This document shows, in pieces, positions 48,207-56,143 of a stretch of 64,000 nt of DNA. Both the position numbers and the translations under genes were made by a program. Position 1 is the stretch's first letter. Each line of letters begins with the position of its first letter. This DNA is from Bryobacterales bacterium (GTDB taxonomy: Bacteria; Acidobacteriota; Terriglobia; Bryobacterales; Bryobacteraceae): NCBI GenBank assembly GCA_003164035.1, contig PLRS01000035.1, forward strand, positions 80,933 to 144,932, read 5' to 3'. Under the pieces are notes generated by a model. The model ran no database searches. It had not been told where the DNA came from and worked only from the letters and a program-made list of their open reading frames with translations.

Positions 48207-49145
48207 ATGAAACGTTGGGTAGGCTGGTGTGCCGGGTGTGTGCTGGTGGCCGGCTTGTTCGGGCAACAACAGCCGCCGCCCCAGCAGCCGGCTCCCGCGT
48301 CCGACGAGCCCACGCGCATTCTGGTCGACGTGACGCGCGTCAGCCTGCTGTTCACGGTGCAGGACAAGCGCGGCCGCTTCATCACCGATCTGACCAAGGA
48401 CGATTTCGAAATCATCGAGAACCGCCAGCATCAGGTCATCCAGGAATTCACCGCCGAGAGCGACCTGCCGCTTCGCCTGGGAATCCTCATCGATACCAGC
48501 AACAGCATTCGGGACCGCTTCCGTTTCGAGCAGGACGCCGCCATCGAATTCCTCAGGAGCACCATGCGCACCCGCGTGGACAAAGCCCTGCTGGTACGTT
48601 TTGACGAGCGGCCGGAGCTGGTCGCCGATCTGGGCGATGAGCTGGGCAAGCTGGAAGCCGGCATCCGCGGCCTCCACCCCGGCGGAGGCACGGCTCTATA
48701 CGACGCTATTTATTTCGCCTGCCGCGATAAATTGTCGCTCGACCAGCCTAGAACCAAGTTCCGGCGCGCCATCGTGATCGTCAGCGATGGCGACGATAAC
48801 GAGAGCTACTACACCCGCGACCAGGCTCTCGAGATGGCGCAAAAAGCCGATGTGGTTCTCTATCCCATTTCCACCAATTCGAGCGGCGCGGAAACCGACG
48901 GCGACAAGATTCTAAAGTACTTCGCCGCCGAAACCGGCGGCCGCGCCTTTTTCCCGTTCAAGGTGGAGGACATGGCCCAGTCGTTCGAGAATATATCGAA
49001 CGAGCTGCGCCACCAATACAACATTCTGTACCGGCCCGAGCCGCTTGTGACCGATGGCCTCTGGCACCCCATCCAGCTTCGCGTGAAGGGCCGCAAAGAC
49101 CTGATCGTCCGTGCCCGCACGGGCTATTACGCGCCCAAGTTGTAG
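48207..49145 (+). CDS. Exported VWFA-domain protein of acidobacterial type
   Basis: The 312-residue protein has a signal peptide (residues 1-20) and a Pro/Gln linker. A conserved strand region follows (LFTVQDKRGRFITDLTKDDF), then a von Willebrand A domain with the MIDAS motif D96-T-S-N-S100 in ILIDTSNSIRD and GGGTALYDAIYFAC. It matches the VWFA-related Acidobacterial family (TIGR03436 type), which is abundant in this phylum. It probably binds a protein partner in a metal-dependent way at the cell envelope. The partner is unknown. Confidence 0.92.
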   Translation: MKRWVGWCAGCVLVAGLFGQQQPPPQQPAPASDEPTRILVDVTRVSLLFTVQDKRGRFITDLTKDDFEIIENRQHQVIQEFTAESDLPLRLGILIDTSNSIRDRFRFEQDAAIEFLRSTMRTRVDKALLVRFDERPELVADLGDELGKLEAGIRGLHPGGGTALYDAIYFACRDKLSLDQPRTKFRRAIVIVSDGDDNESYYTRDQALEMAQKADVVLYPISTNSSGAETDGDKILKYFAAETGGRAFFPFKVEDMAQSFENISNELRHQYNILYRPEPLVTDGLWHPIQLRVKGRKDLIVRARTGYYAPKL

Positions 49146-49149
49146 CCGC

Positions 49150-49416
49150 TCAGGCGAACATATCGAGCGCGTAGCGCGTCGTCTGGTCGCTCACCTGGGC
49201 AGTTTTGGCGTTGGCGTCGAAGTTGTTGCCGGCGTTCATCAGCGAAACAGCGTCGCTACTGAGGCTGACGGTATCGCCGCCGATGGCGTTTGAGTTGGAG
49301 TTCGAGTTTGCAGAACCGGCCGGAGTAGAGCCGGTTTGCGCGATTCGATTGGCGGTTGAGTTCAGGCTGCTGACAGCCTGGTTCATCCCGTCTAAAGACG
49401 TGGAAAGACTCGTCAT
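49150..49416 (-). CDS. Miniature flagellar-rod-like protein
   Basis: The 88-residue protein looks like the two terminal helices of flagellar rod/hook proteins joined by a short Ser/Asn-rich loop. The N-terminus LSTSLDGMNQAVSSLNSTAN resembles the Flg_bb_rod start (ALSGLNAAQ...ANNIAN). The end DAVSLMNAGNNFDANAKTAQ...SDQTTRYALDMFA resembles the FlgC/FlgE C-terminal helix (LM.AQ..FEANAK...TADEM). No flagellar gene is nearby and the central body is absent. Function is unknown. It is convergent with the VWFA gene, 4 bases away. Confidence 0.65.
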   Translation of the reverse strand: MTSLSTSLDGMNQAVSSLNSTANRIAQTGSTPAGSANSNSNSNAIGGDTVSLSSDAVSLMNAGNNFDANAKTAQVSDQTTRYALDMFA

Positions 49417-49564
49417 ATTACAGTTCCACCCGTCTTATCGGCCCTAAACGGCCGTTCTTGAATTTTTTTTGCGGTTCGTCAAACTCCACCGCCGGGTCTT
49501 CTTCGTGGCCGCGACCCACGCCGGAACCCCCTCCCGGTGCTCTTGGTTGCGTCCATGCTGCGCT

Positions 49565-49611
49565 GTGGGGCAGCCAATCATGGCTGCAGCCGCCTTTCAG
49601 GCGGCTCTTCC
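49565..49611 (+). repeat. Palindromic element family A, shortened copy 3
   Basis: GTGGGGCAGCC ... GGCTGC followed by GCCGCCTTTCAGGCGGC. This is two of the four family A palindromes, in a different order. It lies in the 49417-49664 gap, where I see no gene. Confidence 0.55.
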
Positions 49612-49664
49612 CTTCACGCACCTGCCCACCTATTTCGTGGACACTCCACTAGAAGTTTGAGCTG

Positions 49665-52304
49665 CTACTCTTGCCGCAAAGCCTTTACCGGGTCCACTCG
49701 GCTGGCGCGGCGGGCGGGCAGAAAGCTCGCAAAAAGGGCAGCCGCCACCAGCACGGCGATCGTCACCGCGAAAGCCGCTGGCCCGGCCGGCTCGACTCCT
49801 TCCACCAGGCGCTGCAGCACTCGCCCGGCTGCCCAGGCGGCGCCGGCGCCGGCCGCGACCCCCAGAAAGATCATTCCAAGGCTCTGCCGCAACACCAGCC
49901 GCAACACGTCGCCGCCGCTGGCCCCGAGCGCCATCCGCATGCCGATTTCCGGCACCCGCCTCCCGGTGAGGTAGGCCAGCACCCCATAAATTCCGATCGA
50001 CGCCAGCGTCAGCGCCAGTCCGGCGAAGATGCCGAACAACAACATCAGAAAGCGCTGCCGGGCGAGCGAATCGTGCGCCAGCCGCTCCAGCGTATGGACC
50101 TCGTAGAGAACCTGGTCGCCGGTAGCCCCGCGCAACTCCCGCCGCAGCGGCGCCAGCACATTCGCCGGTGGAATGCCGGTCCGGACCGCAATCGACATCA
50201 GCTCCGACCATCGGCGCACGAGGTGATCCGGCACCTGGGCAAAAGGATAGTAGAGCTGCGCCCGCACCCGCGCCGTGTCGTCGCCAGCCAAGCCCCAGTA
50301 CCGGACGTGGCCCACCACGCCAATCACCCGCGCCGGGTCCGAGCCCAAGCCGATCCAGAGGTGCTTGCCCAGGGGGTCTTGCCCGTGGAAAGCCTCCTCC
50401 GCCATCACTTCGTCGATCACGACCACGCCTTCGTTGCCCAGGCGGTCCCTGTCGTCAAAGAATCGGCCCTGGCGCAGCGGAACGCCCATGACTTTCAGAT
50501 AATCCGGCGTCACGCTGGTTGCCGACACCAGCGGCTGTTGGTTCTCCGGCGGCTCCGCCGGCGTGGTCCAATAGCCGATCTCGTTATTGCCTTCCCGCAT
50601 CGGGACGGTATCGACCAGGGCGACGGATTGCACTCCCGGGACGCCGCGGGCGCGATCCAGCACGTCCCGCCATGCGGCGCGCGTCCGCCCCGGGTCGGGG
50701 AGGGTGGCCGGCGAAAGCGCCATGCGGGCGGTCAGTACGTTGCGAATGTCCACTCCCGGATCGAGCCACGACAGCCGCAGAAGGGTTCGCCCGAGCGTGC
50801 CGGCACAAACCAGCAGCACCAGCGCCAGGGCGATCTCGGAGGCTACAAAAGCGCCGTGCAGCCGCCGGGAGCTTCCCGAAACCGCCCGCGCGCCGGCGCG
50901 GAGCGTCCGTTCCAGTTCGCGCGCCGGAGCGCGCAGGGCCGGAGCCAACCCGAAAAGAAGACCGCACCCACCCGATACGGCCAGCGCAACCAGCAACACC
51001 CGCCAATCGAGCTGCACTTGTTCCACGCGCGGCAAATTCCCGGGCCAGATCGCCACAAACGGCCGGATCCCAATGGCCGCCATCAAAATGCCGACGAGCC
51101 CCCCTCCCAGCCCCAGCACCGCGCTTTCCGTCAGGCATTGGCGCGCCAACCGGCCCCGGCCCGCCCCCAGCGCCACGCGCAGGGCAAGCTCGCGGTCGCG
51201 CGATACCGCTCGCGCCAGCAGCAGGCTGGCCACATTCACGCAGGCGATCAAAAGCACCAGGCTCACCGCGCCCAGCAGCAGCCAGAGCGTGGACCGCACA
51301 TCGCCCACGTCGGGACGAAGCGGCTGCGCCACGAACGTCCGCCCTTTGTTCGACGCCGGGTATTGGGCCGCCAGACGCCGGCCAATCGCCGCCAACTCCG
51401 CCTGCGCCTGGGCCAGCGTGGCGCCGGCCCGTAGCCGCGCCCATGCCACAGCCCGGTGCGCCTCGCGGTTCTTCATGGCGGGATCGGCGCTTTGGCCGAT
51501 CGGCGTAAACACGTCCGATTCCCCATCCAGCCGGAAATCCGGAGGCGCAATCCCGACCACTGTGTAGGCCTTCCCGTCGAACGTCAGCGGGGCGCCGATG
51601 GCCGCCGCATTCCCGGCGTAGAGCCGTTGCGATAAAGCCGCGCTGATAATGGCAACCGGCGCCGCACCGGTGCGGTCTTCCTCGGGTCGAAAGGCGCGGC
51701 CGCGCGCCAGCGTAACGCCCAGGATGGAAAACAGCTCCGCCGAGATTTCCCGCCCGTCGACGTACTCGGCTTTTCCGTCCGCCGTCAGCGTGCCTCCGGT
51801 GTATCGCCAGCCCGCCATGGCGAGCGCGAGGCTACCGTTCCTGCAATCGACGAAATTCGGATACGTGAATGCCCACTGGTTGCCCCACTGCGTGCTCCAA
51901 TCCGTCTGTTCCTGGAGCGCCACCAGCCGGCCGGGTTCGGCGTAAGCCAGCGGCCGGAGCAGTACGCCGTCGATCACGGTGTAGATGACGGTCGTCGCCC
52001 CAGTGCCCAAACCGAGAGTCAGCAGCGCTACCGACGTGAACCCGGGCCGCTGACGCAGCGTGCGGAGGCTGTAGCGGAGGTCCTGCCACAGGTCCTCCAG
52101 CCAGCGCGTCCCGCGGGCATCGCGGCATTGCTCCTTCACCTGGTCGGGTCCGCCCAAAGCCTGCCGCGCCAGCCGCCGCGCTTGTTCGGGACTGAGGCCG
52201 CGCGCCATCAGGTCCGCCGTGTGCTGGTCCAGATGGAAGCGCAGTTCCTTTTCGAGCTGGTCTTCCATTTGACTCCGGCGCCGCAGCCGCTGCCACCACC
52301 TCAT
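49665..52304 (-). CDS. ADOP-type MacB/FtsX permease
   Basis: The 879-residue protein has the N-terminal helical leader of acidobacterial duplicated orphan permeases (MEDQLEKELRFHLDQHTADL, ARRLARQALGG). It then has two MacB-PCD/FtsX units: helix LLTLGLGTGATTVIYTVI plus a periplasmic domain, three helices, and a repeat of the same. Unlike MacB it has no ATPase domain and no ABC gene is beside it. Likely roles are mechanotransmission or export with an unlinked ATPase, but this is unproven. It overlaps the PadR gene by 4 bases. Confidence 0.92.
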   Translation of the reverse strand: MRWWQRLRRRSQMEDQLEKELRFHLDQHTADLMARGLSPEQARRLARQALGGPDQVKEQCRDARGTRWLEDLWQDLRYSLRTLRQRPGFTSVALLTLGLGTGATTVIYTVIDGVLLRPLAYAEPGRLVALQEQTDWSTQWGNQWAFTYPNFVDCRNGSLALAMAGWRYTGGTLTADGKAEYVDGREISAELFSILGVTLARGRAFRPEEDRTGAAPVAIISAALSQRLYAGNAAAIGAPLTFDGKAYTVVGIAPPDFRLDGESDVFTPIGQSADPAMKNREAHRAVAWARLRAGATLAQAQAELAAIGRRLAAQYPASNKGRTFVAQPLRPDVGDVRSTLWLLLGAVSLVLLIACVNVASLLLARAVSRDRELALRVALGAGRGRLARQCLTESAVLGLGGGLVGILMAAIGIRPFVAIWPGNLPRVEQVQLDWRVLLVALAVSGGCGLLFGLAPALRAPARELERTLRAGARAVSGSSRRLHGAFVASEIALALVLLVCAGTLGRTLLRLSWLDPGVDIRNVLTARMALSPATLPDPGRTRAAWRDVLDRARGVPGVQSVALVDTVPMREGNNEIGYWTTPAEPPENQQPLVSATSVTPDYLKVMGVPLRQGRFFDDRDRLGNEGVVVIDEVMAEEAFHGQDPLGKHLWIGLGSDPARVIGVVGHVRYWGLAGDDTARVRAQLYYPFAQVPDHLVRRWSELMSIAVRTGIPPANVLAPLRRELRGATGDQVLYEVHTLERLAHDSLARQRFLMLLFGIFAGLALTLASIGIYGVLAYLTGRRVPEIGMRMALGASGGDVLRLVLRQSLGMIFLGVAAGAGAAWAAGRVLQRLVEGVEPAGPAAFAVTIAVLVAAALFASFLPARRASRVDPVKALRQE

Positions 52305-52645
52305 TTCGCCCCTCCCTCGGACATATTGAGGATGAAGCCGACGGCCTCGGTCAGCCGCAGCCAGCTCGCGGCTTCGGTTTCAAGCTGCGCCTTCCCTTTC
52401 CGCGTCAGGCGATAGAACTTGGCCTCGCGTCCAGTTTCGGTCCGGTCCCAATCCGCCGCCAGAAGCCCCCGGTTTTCCAGGCGGTGCAGGGCCGGATAGA
52501 GCGAACCTTGCGGCACCTGTACCACGTCGCGCGAAACCTGCTGCAGCCGTTGCGCAATGGCGTATCCATGCACCGGCCCGAGCGCGACAATTTTCAGAAT
52601 CAGTAAGTCCAGGGTGCCTTGCGGAAGGTCGGATTTGGGCTGCAT
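52301..52645 (-). CDS. PadR-family transcriptional regulator
   Basis: A 114-residue winged-helix regulator from the ATG at 52645, with GGAGG eight bases upstream. A TTG at 52651 is too close to that site. LPQGTLDLLILKIVALGPVHGYAI and VPQGSLYPALHRLENRGLLAADW are typical PadR features. The C-terminal helix for dimerisation is short. PadR genes that overlap ADOP permeases are a recurrent acidobacterial arrangement, so it probably controls the permease and itself. An inverted repeat just upstream is the likely operator. Confidence 0.93.
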   Translation of the reverse strand: MQPKSDLPQGTLDLLILKIVALGPVHGYAIAQRLQQVSRDVVQVPQGSLYPALHRLENRGLLAADWDRTETGREAKFYRLTRKGKAQLETEAASWLRLTEAVGFILNMSEGGAK

Positions 52646-52663
52646 CGGCAATACCTCCGTCTT

Positions 52664-52689
52664 CTACATATCTAACATGGGATATGTAG
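52664..52689 (-). promoter_or_regulatory. Candidate PadR operator
   Basis: CTACATATC, 8 bases, GATATGTAG: a perfect 9-base inverted repeat about 20-45 bases upstream of the padR start. It includes the ACAT/ATGT pattern common in PadR sites. A -35-like TTGCGC lies just upstream, so a bound dimer would block the promoter. Confidence 0.6.
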
Positions 52690-52738
52690 AAGCGCAAGGG
52701 CTTTGTGGTGCTTAACCGATCTTGGGGAATCCGTTCGG

Positions 52739-52823
52739 AAACCGCTCCCTGGCGGTCGCGGCTCGGTAAGCAACTGGAAACACGCGGCACTCGTAACCGA
52801 GCCGCGACCCCGAGGGAGCGGTT
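52739..52823 (+). repeat. Paired palindromic element family D, copy 2
   Basis: Arms AACCGCTCCCTGGCGGTCGC... and ...GCGACCCCGAGGGAGCGGTT around the centre TAAGCAACTGGAAACACGCG. The left flank GTGCTTAACCGATCTTGGGG (from 52709) is shared with copy 1. Confidence 0.75.
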
Positions 52824-52844
52824 TGCTCAACCGTGCGATGCGAC

Positions 52845-53486
52845 TCAGGCCCTGGGCGCCCGCAGCAGAAATACGGCTAATTCGGCGGCGAGGTTGGGCA
52901 TCCAGGTGACCTTGCGATGTCCGGAAAGGAAATAGCGCCGCTCCACCTCCAAAGTCTCCAGATCGGCCAGTTCCTCGAAATCCAGTACGGTGAGGAAGTG
53001 AATATTGGGCGATTCGTACCAGGCGTAGGGAAACAGGGAAGTGCGCGGGGCCCGGCCGCTGGTGAGCATGGAAAGCCGCACGCGCCAATGGCCGAAATTG
53101 GGAAAGGCCACGATCACGTGGCGCCCCACCCGCGCCATCTCGTGCAGCACCTGGCGTGGGTGCAGGGTTTCCTGCAAAGTCTGGGACAGAATCACGTAGT
53201 CGAAAGCGCCGTCGGGATAATCCGCCAGGCCCTCATTAATATCGCCCTGAAACACGGAAACGCCGCGGGCGATGGCGCGTTTCACCTTCTCCCCCGAGAT
53301 TTCCACGCCGCGCGCGTCCACGCCCTTGTGAACGGCCAACCACTCCAACAACTCGGCTTCGCCGCAGCCGAGGTCGAGCACCTTGGCGCCATCCGGCACG
53401 ATCTCGCCGATGATGGCGTAGTCGCCGCGGCCCAGCAGATCGCGTACGAATGCGGGCTTCAAAGGCGTCCGCGCCGTGGTCGTCAT
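52845..53486 (-). CDS. metW: MetW-like methyltransferase-fold protein
   Basis: The 213-residue SAM-methyltransferase fold protein starts at the ATG at 53486, overlapping the metX stop by 4 bases. The longer upstream frame is antisense-type noise across metX. Motifs: [59 protein letters not shown] and [16 protein letters not shown]. MetW accompanies MetX in many bacteria and is thought to support homoserine acylation, though its exact role is unclear. Confidence 0.93.
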   Translation of the reverse strand: MTTTARTPLKPAFVRDLLGRGDYAIIGEIVPDGAKVLDLGCGEAELLEWLAVHKGVDARGVEISGEKVKRAIARGVSVFQGDINEGLADYPDGAFDYVILSQTLQETLHPRQVLHEMARVGRHVIVAFPNFGHWRVRLSMLTSGRAPRTSLFPYAWYESPNIHFLTVLDFEELADLETLEVERRYFLSGHRKVTWMPNLAAELAVFLLRAPRA

Positions 53487-54589
53487 CCGACTCTCTCGAG
53501 AGTGCTGGCCAGAAATCCGCGTACCAGGTCGGTCTGGCCGGTCACGTCCACCAGGAACGCGTCGTGCCCGTAATTCGATTCCAGCTCCACGTAGGCCACG
53601 TCGCAGTTGCGCGAGCGCAGCGCCCGCACCACTTCCTGCGACTGGTAGCTGGGATACAGCCAGTCGGAGGTAAAACTGATCGCCAGGAAGCGCGCCCCGG
53701 TAGCGGCCAGCGCCTGCGCCAGCGAGCCGTGCCCGTTGGTGAGATCGAAGTAATCCATGGCCTTGGTGATATAGAGATAGGAGTTGGCGTCGAAGCGGCC
53801 GACGAATTGGCTGCCGCGGTAGCGCAGATAGCTTTCCACCTCGAAATCCACGTCGAACCCGAAGCTGAAGGTTTCCTTGTCCCGCAGCCGCCGGCCGAAT
53901 TTTTCGCGCATGGAATCGTCGCTCATATAAGTGATGTGGCCGACCATGCGCGCCACCGCCAGGCCGCGCGCCGGCGGCCGCTTGCCGTAGTAGTCGCCGC
54001 CGTTCCAGTCCGGGTCGGCCATAATGGCCTGCCGGCCCACCTCGTTGAACGCGATCTGCTGGGCGCTGTGGCGGGTGGTAGTCGCGATGGGGATGGCGGC
54101 CACCACCCGGTCCGGATATGCCACCGCCCATTCGAGCGCCTGCATGCCGCCCATCGAACCCCCGGTCACCGCCAACAGCCGCGGGATTTCCAGATGGTCG
54201 ATCAGCATTTTCTGCAGCCGTACCATGTCGGAAATAGTGATCACCGGAAACGTCATGGCGTAGGGGCGACCGGTGGCCGGGTCGGGCGACGACGGTCCGG
54301 TGGTGCCGCGGCAGCCGCCCAATACGTTGCTGCAGATCACAAAATACTGGTTGGTGTCGAAGGCCTTGCCCGGCCCGATCATGTTGTCCCACCAGCCCGG
54401 CTGGCCGGTCTCCGGGCTGATGCCGGCGGCGTGCGCATCGCCCGAAAAAGCGTGCAGCACCAGGATGGCGTTGGACCTGGCCGGGTTCAGCTTGCCGTAG
54501 CTCTCGTAAGCCACTTCCACCGGCGCAAGCGTGGCGCCCGAATCCAGTGCAATCGAATCGAAGGTTACCGTCCGAGACTCAACGATCAT
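53483..54589 (-). CDS. metX: Homoserine O-acyltransferase MetX
   Basis: The 368-residue alpha/beta hydrolase acylates homoserine in the first step of methionine synthesis. The triad is S145 in [11 protein letters not shown]309 in SFTSDWLYP and H342 in SNYGHDAFL. The oxyanion loop is [14 protein letters not shown] and the substrate loop is [20 protein letters not shown]. Sequence alone does not securely tell acetyl-CoA from succinyl-CoA use. It is coupled to metW. I see no SAM riboswitch in the 190 bases upstream, which hold a family D repeat. Confidence 0.95.
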   Translation of the reverse strand: MIVESRTVTFDSIALDSGATLAPVEVAYESYGKLNPARSNAILVLHAFSGDAHAAGISPETGQPGWWDNMIGPGKAFDTNQYFVICSNVLGGCRGTTGPSSPDPATGRPYAMTFPVITISDMVRLQKMLIDHLEIPRLLAVTGGSMGGMQALEWAVAYPDRVVAAIPIATTTRHSAQQIAFNEVGRQAIMADPDWNGGDYYGKRPPARGLAVARMVGHITYMSDDSMREKFGRRLRDKETFSFGFDVDFEVESYLRYRGSQFVGRFDANSYLYITKAMDYFDLTNGHGSLAQALAATGARFLAISFTSDWLYPSYQSQEVVRALRSRNCDVAYVELESNYGHDAFLVDVTGQTDLVRGFLASTLERVG

Positions 54590-54666
54590 GAGGCGAGATC
54601 TTCTTAATCATAACAGGACGTTCGGCCGGCCTCCGTAGATGCAGGTGCTTAGACCAGTCCCCGGGC

Positions 54667-54750
54667 CACCGCTCCCTGACGGTCGCGGCTCGGTAAGTGA
54701 CTGAAAACACGTGGCACCCGCAACCGAGCCGCGACCGTGAGAGAGCGGTT
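54667..54750 (+). repeat. Paired palindromic element family D, copy 3
   Basis: Arms ACCGCTCCCTGACGGTCGCG... and ...CGCGACCGTGAGAGAGCGGT with the centre TAAGTGACTGAAAACACGTG, the same orientation as copy 2. The left flank GTGCTTAGACCAGTCC is a weaker match to copies 1 and 2. Confidence 0.75.
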
Positions 54751-54775
54751 GCCGCGCCTAAACCGGGAATTCCCT

Positions 54776-56143
54776 TCACGGCAACCCGGTCACCCCGGTG
54801 GAGTCTTTCACCGCGACGCGGCTGCCGTCGGCGGTGTGGATTTGGGTCTCGGTGAACTCCCAGTTTTCCGCGTTCTGAATGCTGCCGGCCGAGCGTACCT
54901 CGATTTGCCAATCGTCGAACTTGAAATTCGCCAGCGGCGAGTCCTTGTAAGACGCCACCGAAAACGCCTGGCGCGCGCCGGTGGCGCGAATATCGGAGAT
55001 GGCCACGTTGCGCAAATGCGGCAGGCCTTTTTCGGGCGGCACCGGCTCGGCCAGCACGCGCCAATACGAGGGAACGTTCTTCATGCCTTCCGGAATCTTG
55101 GCGTAGCTGTAGCTGGGGTTCCAGTTGAAGGCGACCGCGAACACGGTTCCCACCCCTTCCATGACCAGGTCGCGGATGCGAATGTTGTCGATCGTGCCGC
55201 CGCGCGTGCTGGCCGATTTGAACAGGATGCCGACGGGAACGCCCGCCAGCACGCGTCCGCCCAGCACCTGAACGTTGCCGATGCCGCCCGAGGTTTCGCT
55301 GCCGAAGGTCACCCCGGCCGCGCCGGCGCGGACGGTATTGTCGCGGATGGTCACGTTTTCGGTGGGCTTCGCCACCCGCAGCCCGTCGGCGTCGCGCCCG
55401 GCTTTCAGGCAGATGGCGTCGTCGTTGCACTCGATATCGCAGTTGGCCACGGTGATGCCGTTCGATGAATCGATATCCACCCCGTCGGTGCTCGGCCCGC
55501 GTCCGCCTTCGTTATTGCGGATCGTGATGGCCTCCACGGCCACGTGGCGCGAATAGCAGATGTGTACGGTCCAGAATCCCGAGCGTTTCAGCGTCAGCCC
55601 TTCCACGCGCACGTTTTCGGAACGGTAGATCTGGATCAGGCGCGGCCGCTGGCAATCGTAATCCACCGCCCAACGCAAGCCTTTGGGCTCGTAATCCTCG
55701 CGCCGCATCTTCCAGTACAGGTCCCACCAGACCTTGCCGTCGCCATCCGCTATCCCCTTGCCGGAAAGAGAGACGTCGTGCTGCTGGTAAACGTTGATCA
55801 GGGCCGCTGGCCATTTCATCTCCACCCCCGCCACGCGGGTTTCGAGTATCGGATAATCCGCCAGGCGTTGGGAGCCGACCAAGGTGGCGCCCTCCTCGAT
55901 GCGCAGGTTGACGCCGGACTTCAAAAACACCGCGCCGCTCAGGTAGGTGCCGCCGGCCAGCACCACCGTGCCGCCGCGCTTAGCTGCGGCGTCGATGGTC
56001 TTCTGGATGGCCGCCGTATCGAGCGTTTTGCCGTCGCCCCTGGCGCCGAAATCCGACGGGTGAAACTCCGCCCCCGCGGCGCACGCAGCGCATGCGGCGC
56101 ATGCAGCCAGCCCAAGCCATAGCCCTGCCGCCAATGTCCTCAT
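54776..56143 (-). CDS. GH28 polygalacturonase-like glycoside hydrolase
   Basis: The 455-residue right-handed beta-helix enzyme of family GH28 acts on pectin or related galacturonans. Conserved acids are D220 in PSTDGVDIDSS and the pair D241-D242 in CNDDAICLK. DFGARGDGKTLDTAAIQKTI is the standard N-terminal strand. The leader contains a triple Ala-Ala-Cys repeat and an LAAC box (C15), so it may be a lipoprotein. It is the last of three coupled glycosidase genes (ATGA overlap with the GH2 gene). Confidence 0.93.
   Translation of the reverse strand: MRTLAAGLWLGLAACAACAACAAGAEFHPSDFGARGDGKTLDTAAIQKTIDAAAKRGGTVVLAGGTYLSGAVFLKSGVNLRIEEGATLVGSQRLADYPILETRVAGVEMKWPAALINVYQQHDVSLSGKGIADGDGKVWWDLYWKMRREDYEPKGLRWAVDYDCQRPRLIQIYRSENVRVEGLTLKRSGFWTVHICYSRHVAVEAITIRNNEGGRGPSTDGVDIDSSNGITVANCDIECNDDAICLKAGRDADGLRVAKPTENVTIRDNTVRAGAAGVTFGSETSGGIGNVQVLGGRVLAGVPVGILFKSASTRGGTIDNIRIRDLVMEGVGTVFAVAFNWNPSYSYAKIPEGMKNVPSYWRVLAEPVPPEKGLPHLRNVAISDIRATGARQAFSVASYKDSPLANFKFDDWQIEVRSAGSIQNAENWEFTETQIHTADGSRVAVKDSTGVTGLP

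Noticed and set aside
49418..49621. A 67-codon minus-strand frame downstream of the ADOP permease gene
   Set aside because: It overlaps a family A repeat and has no ribosome site or family feature.
53487..54392. Extension of the metW frame up to 54392
   Set aside because: That extension lies antisense-frame within metX, and the clean MetW start is the ATG at 53486 with an ATGA overlap.
54590..54775. SAM riboswitch upstream of metX
   Set aside because: The region is occupied by a family D palindromic repeat and shows no conserved SAM-I or SAM-II core.
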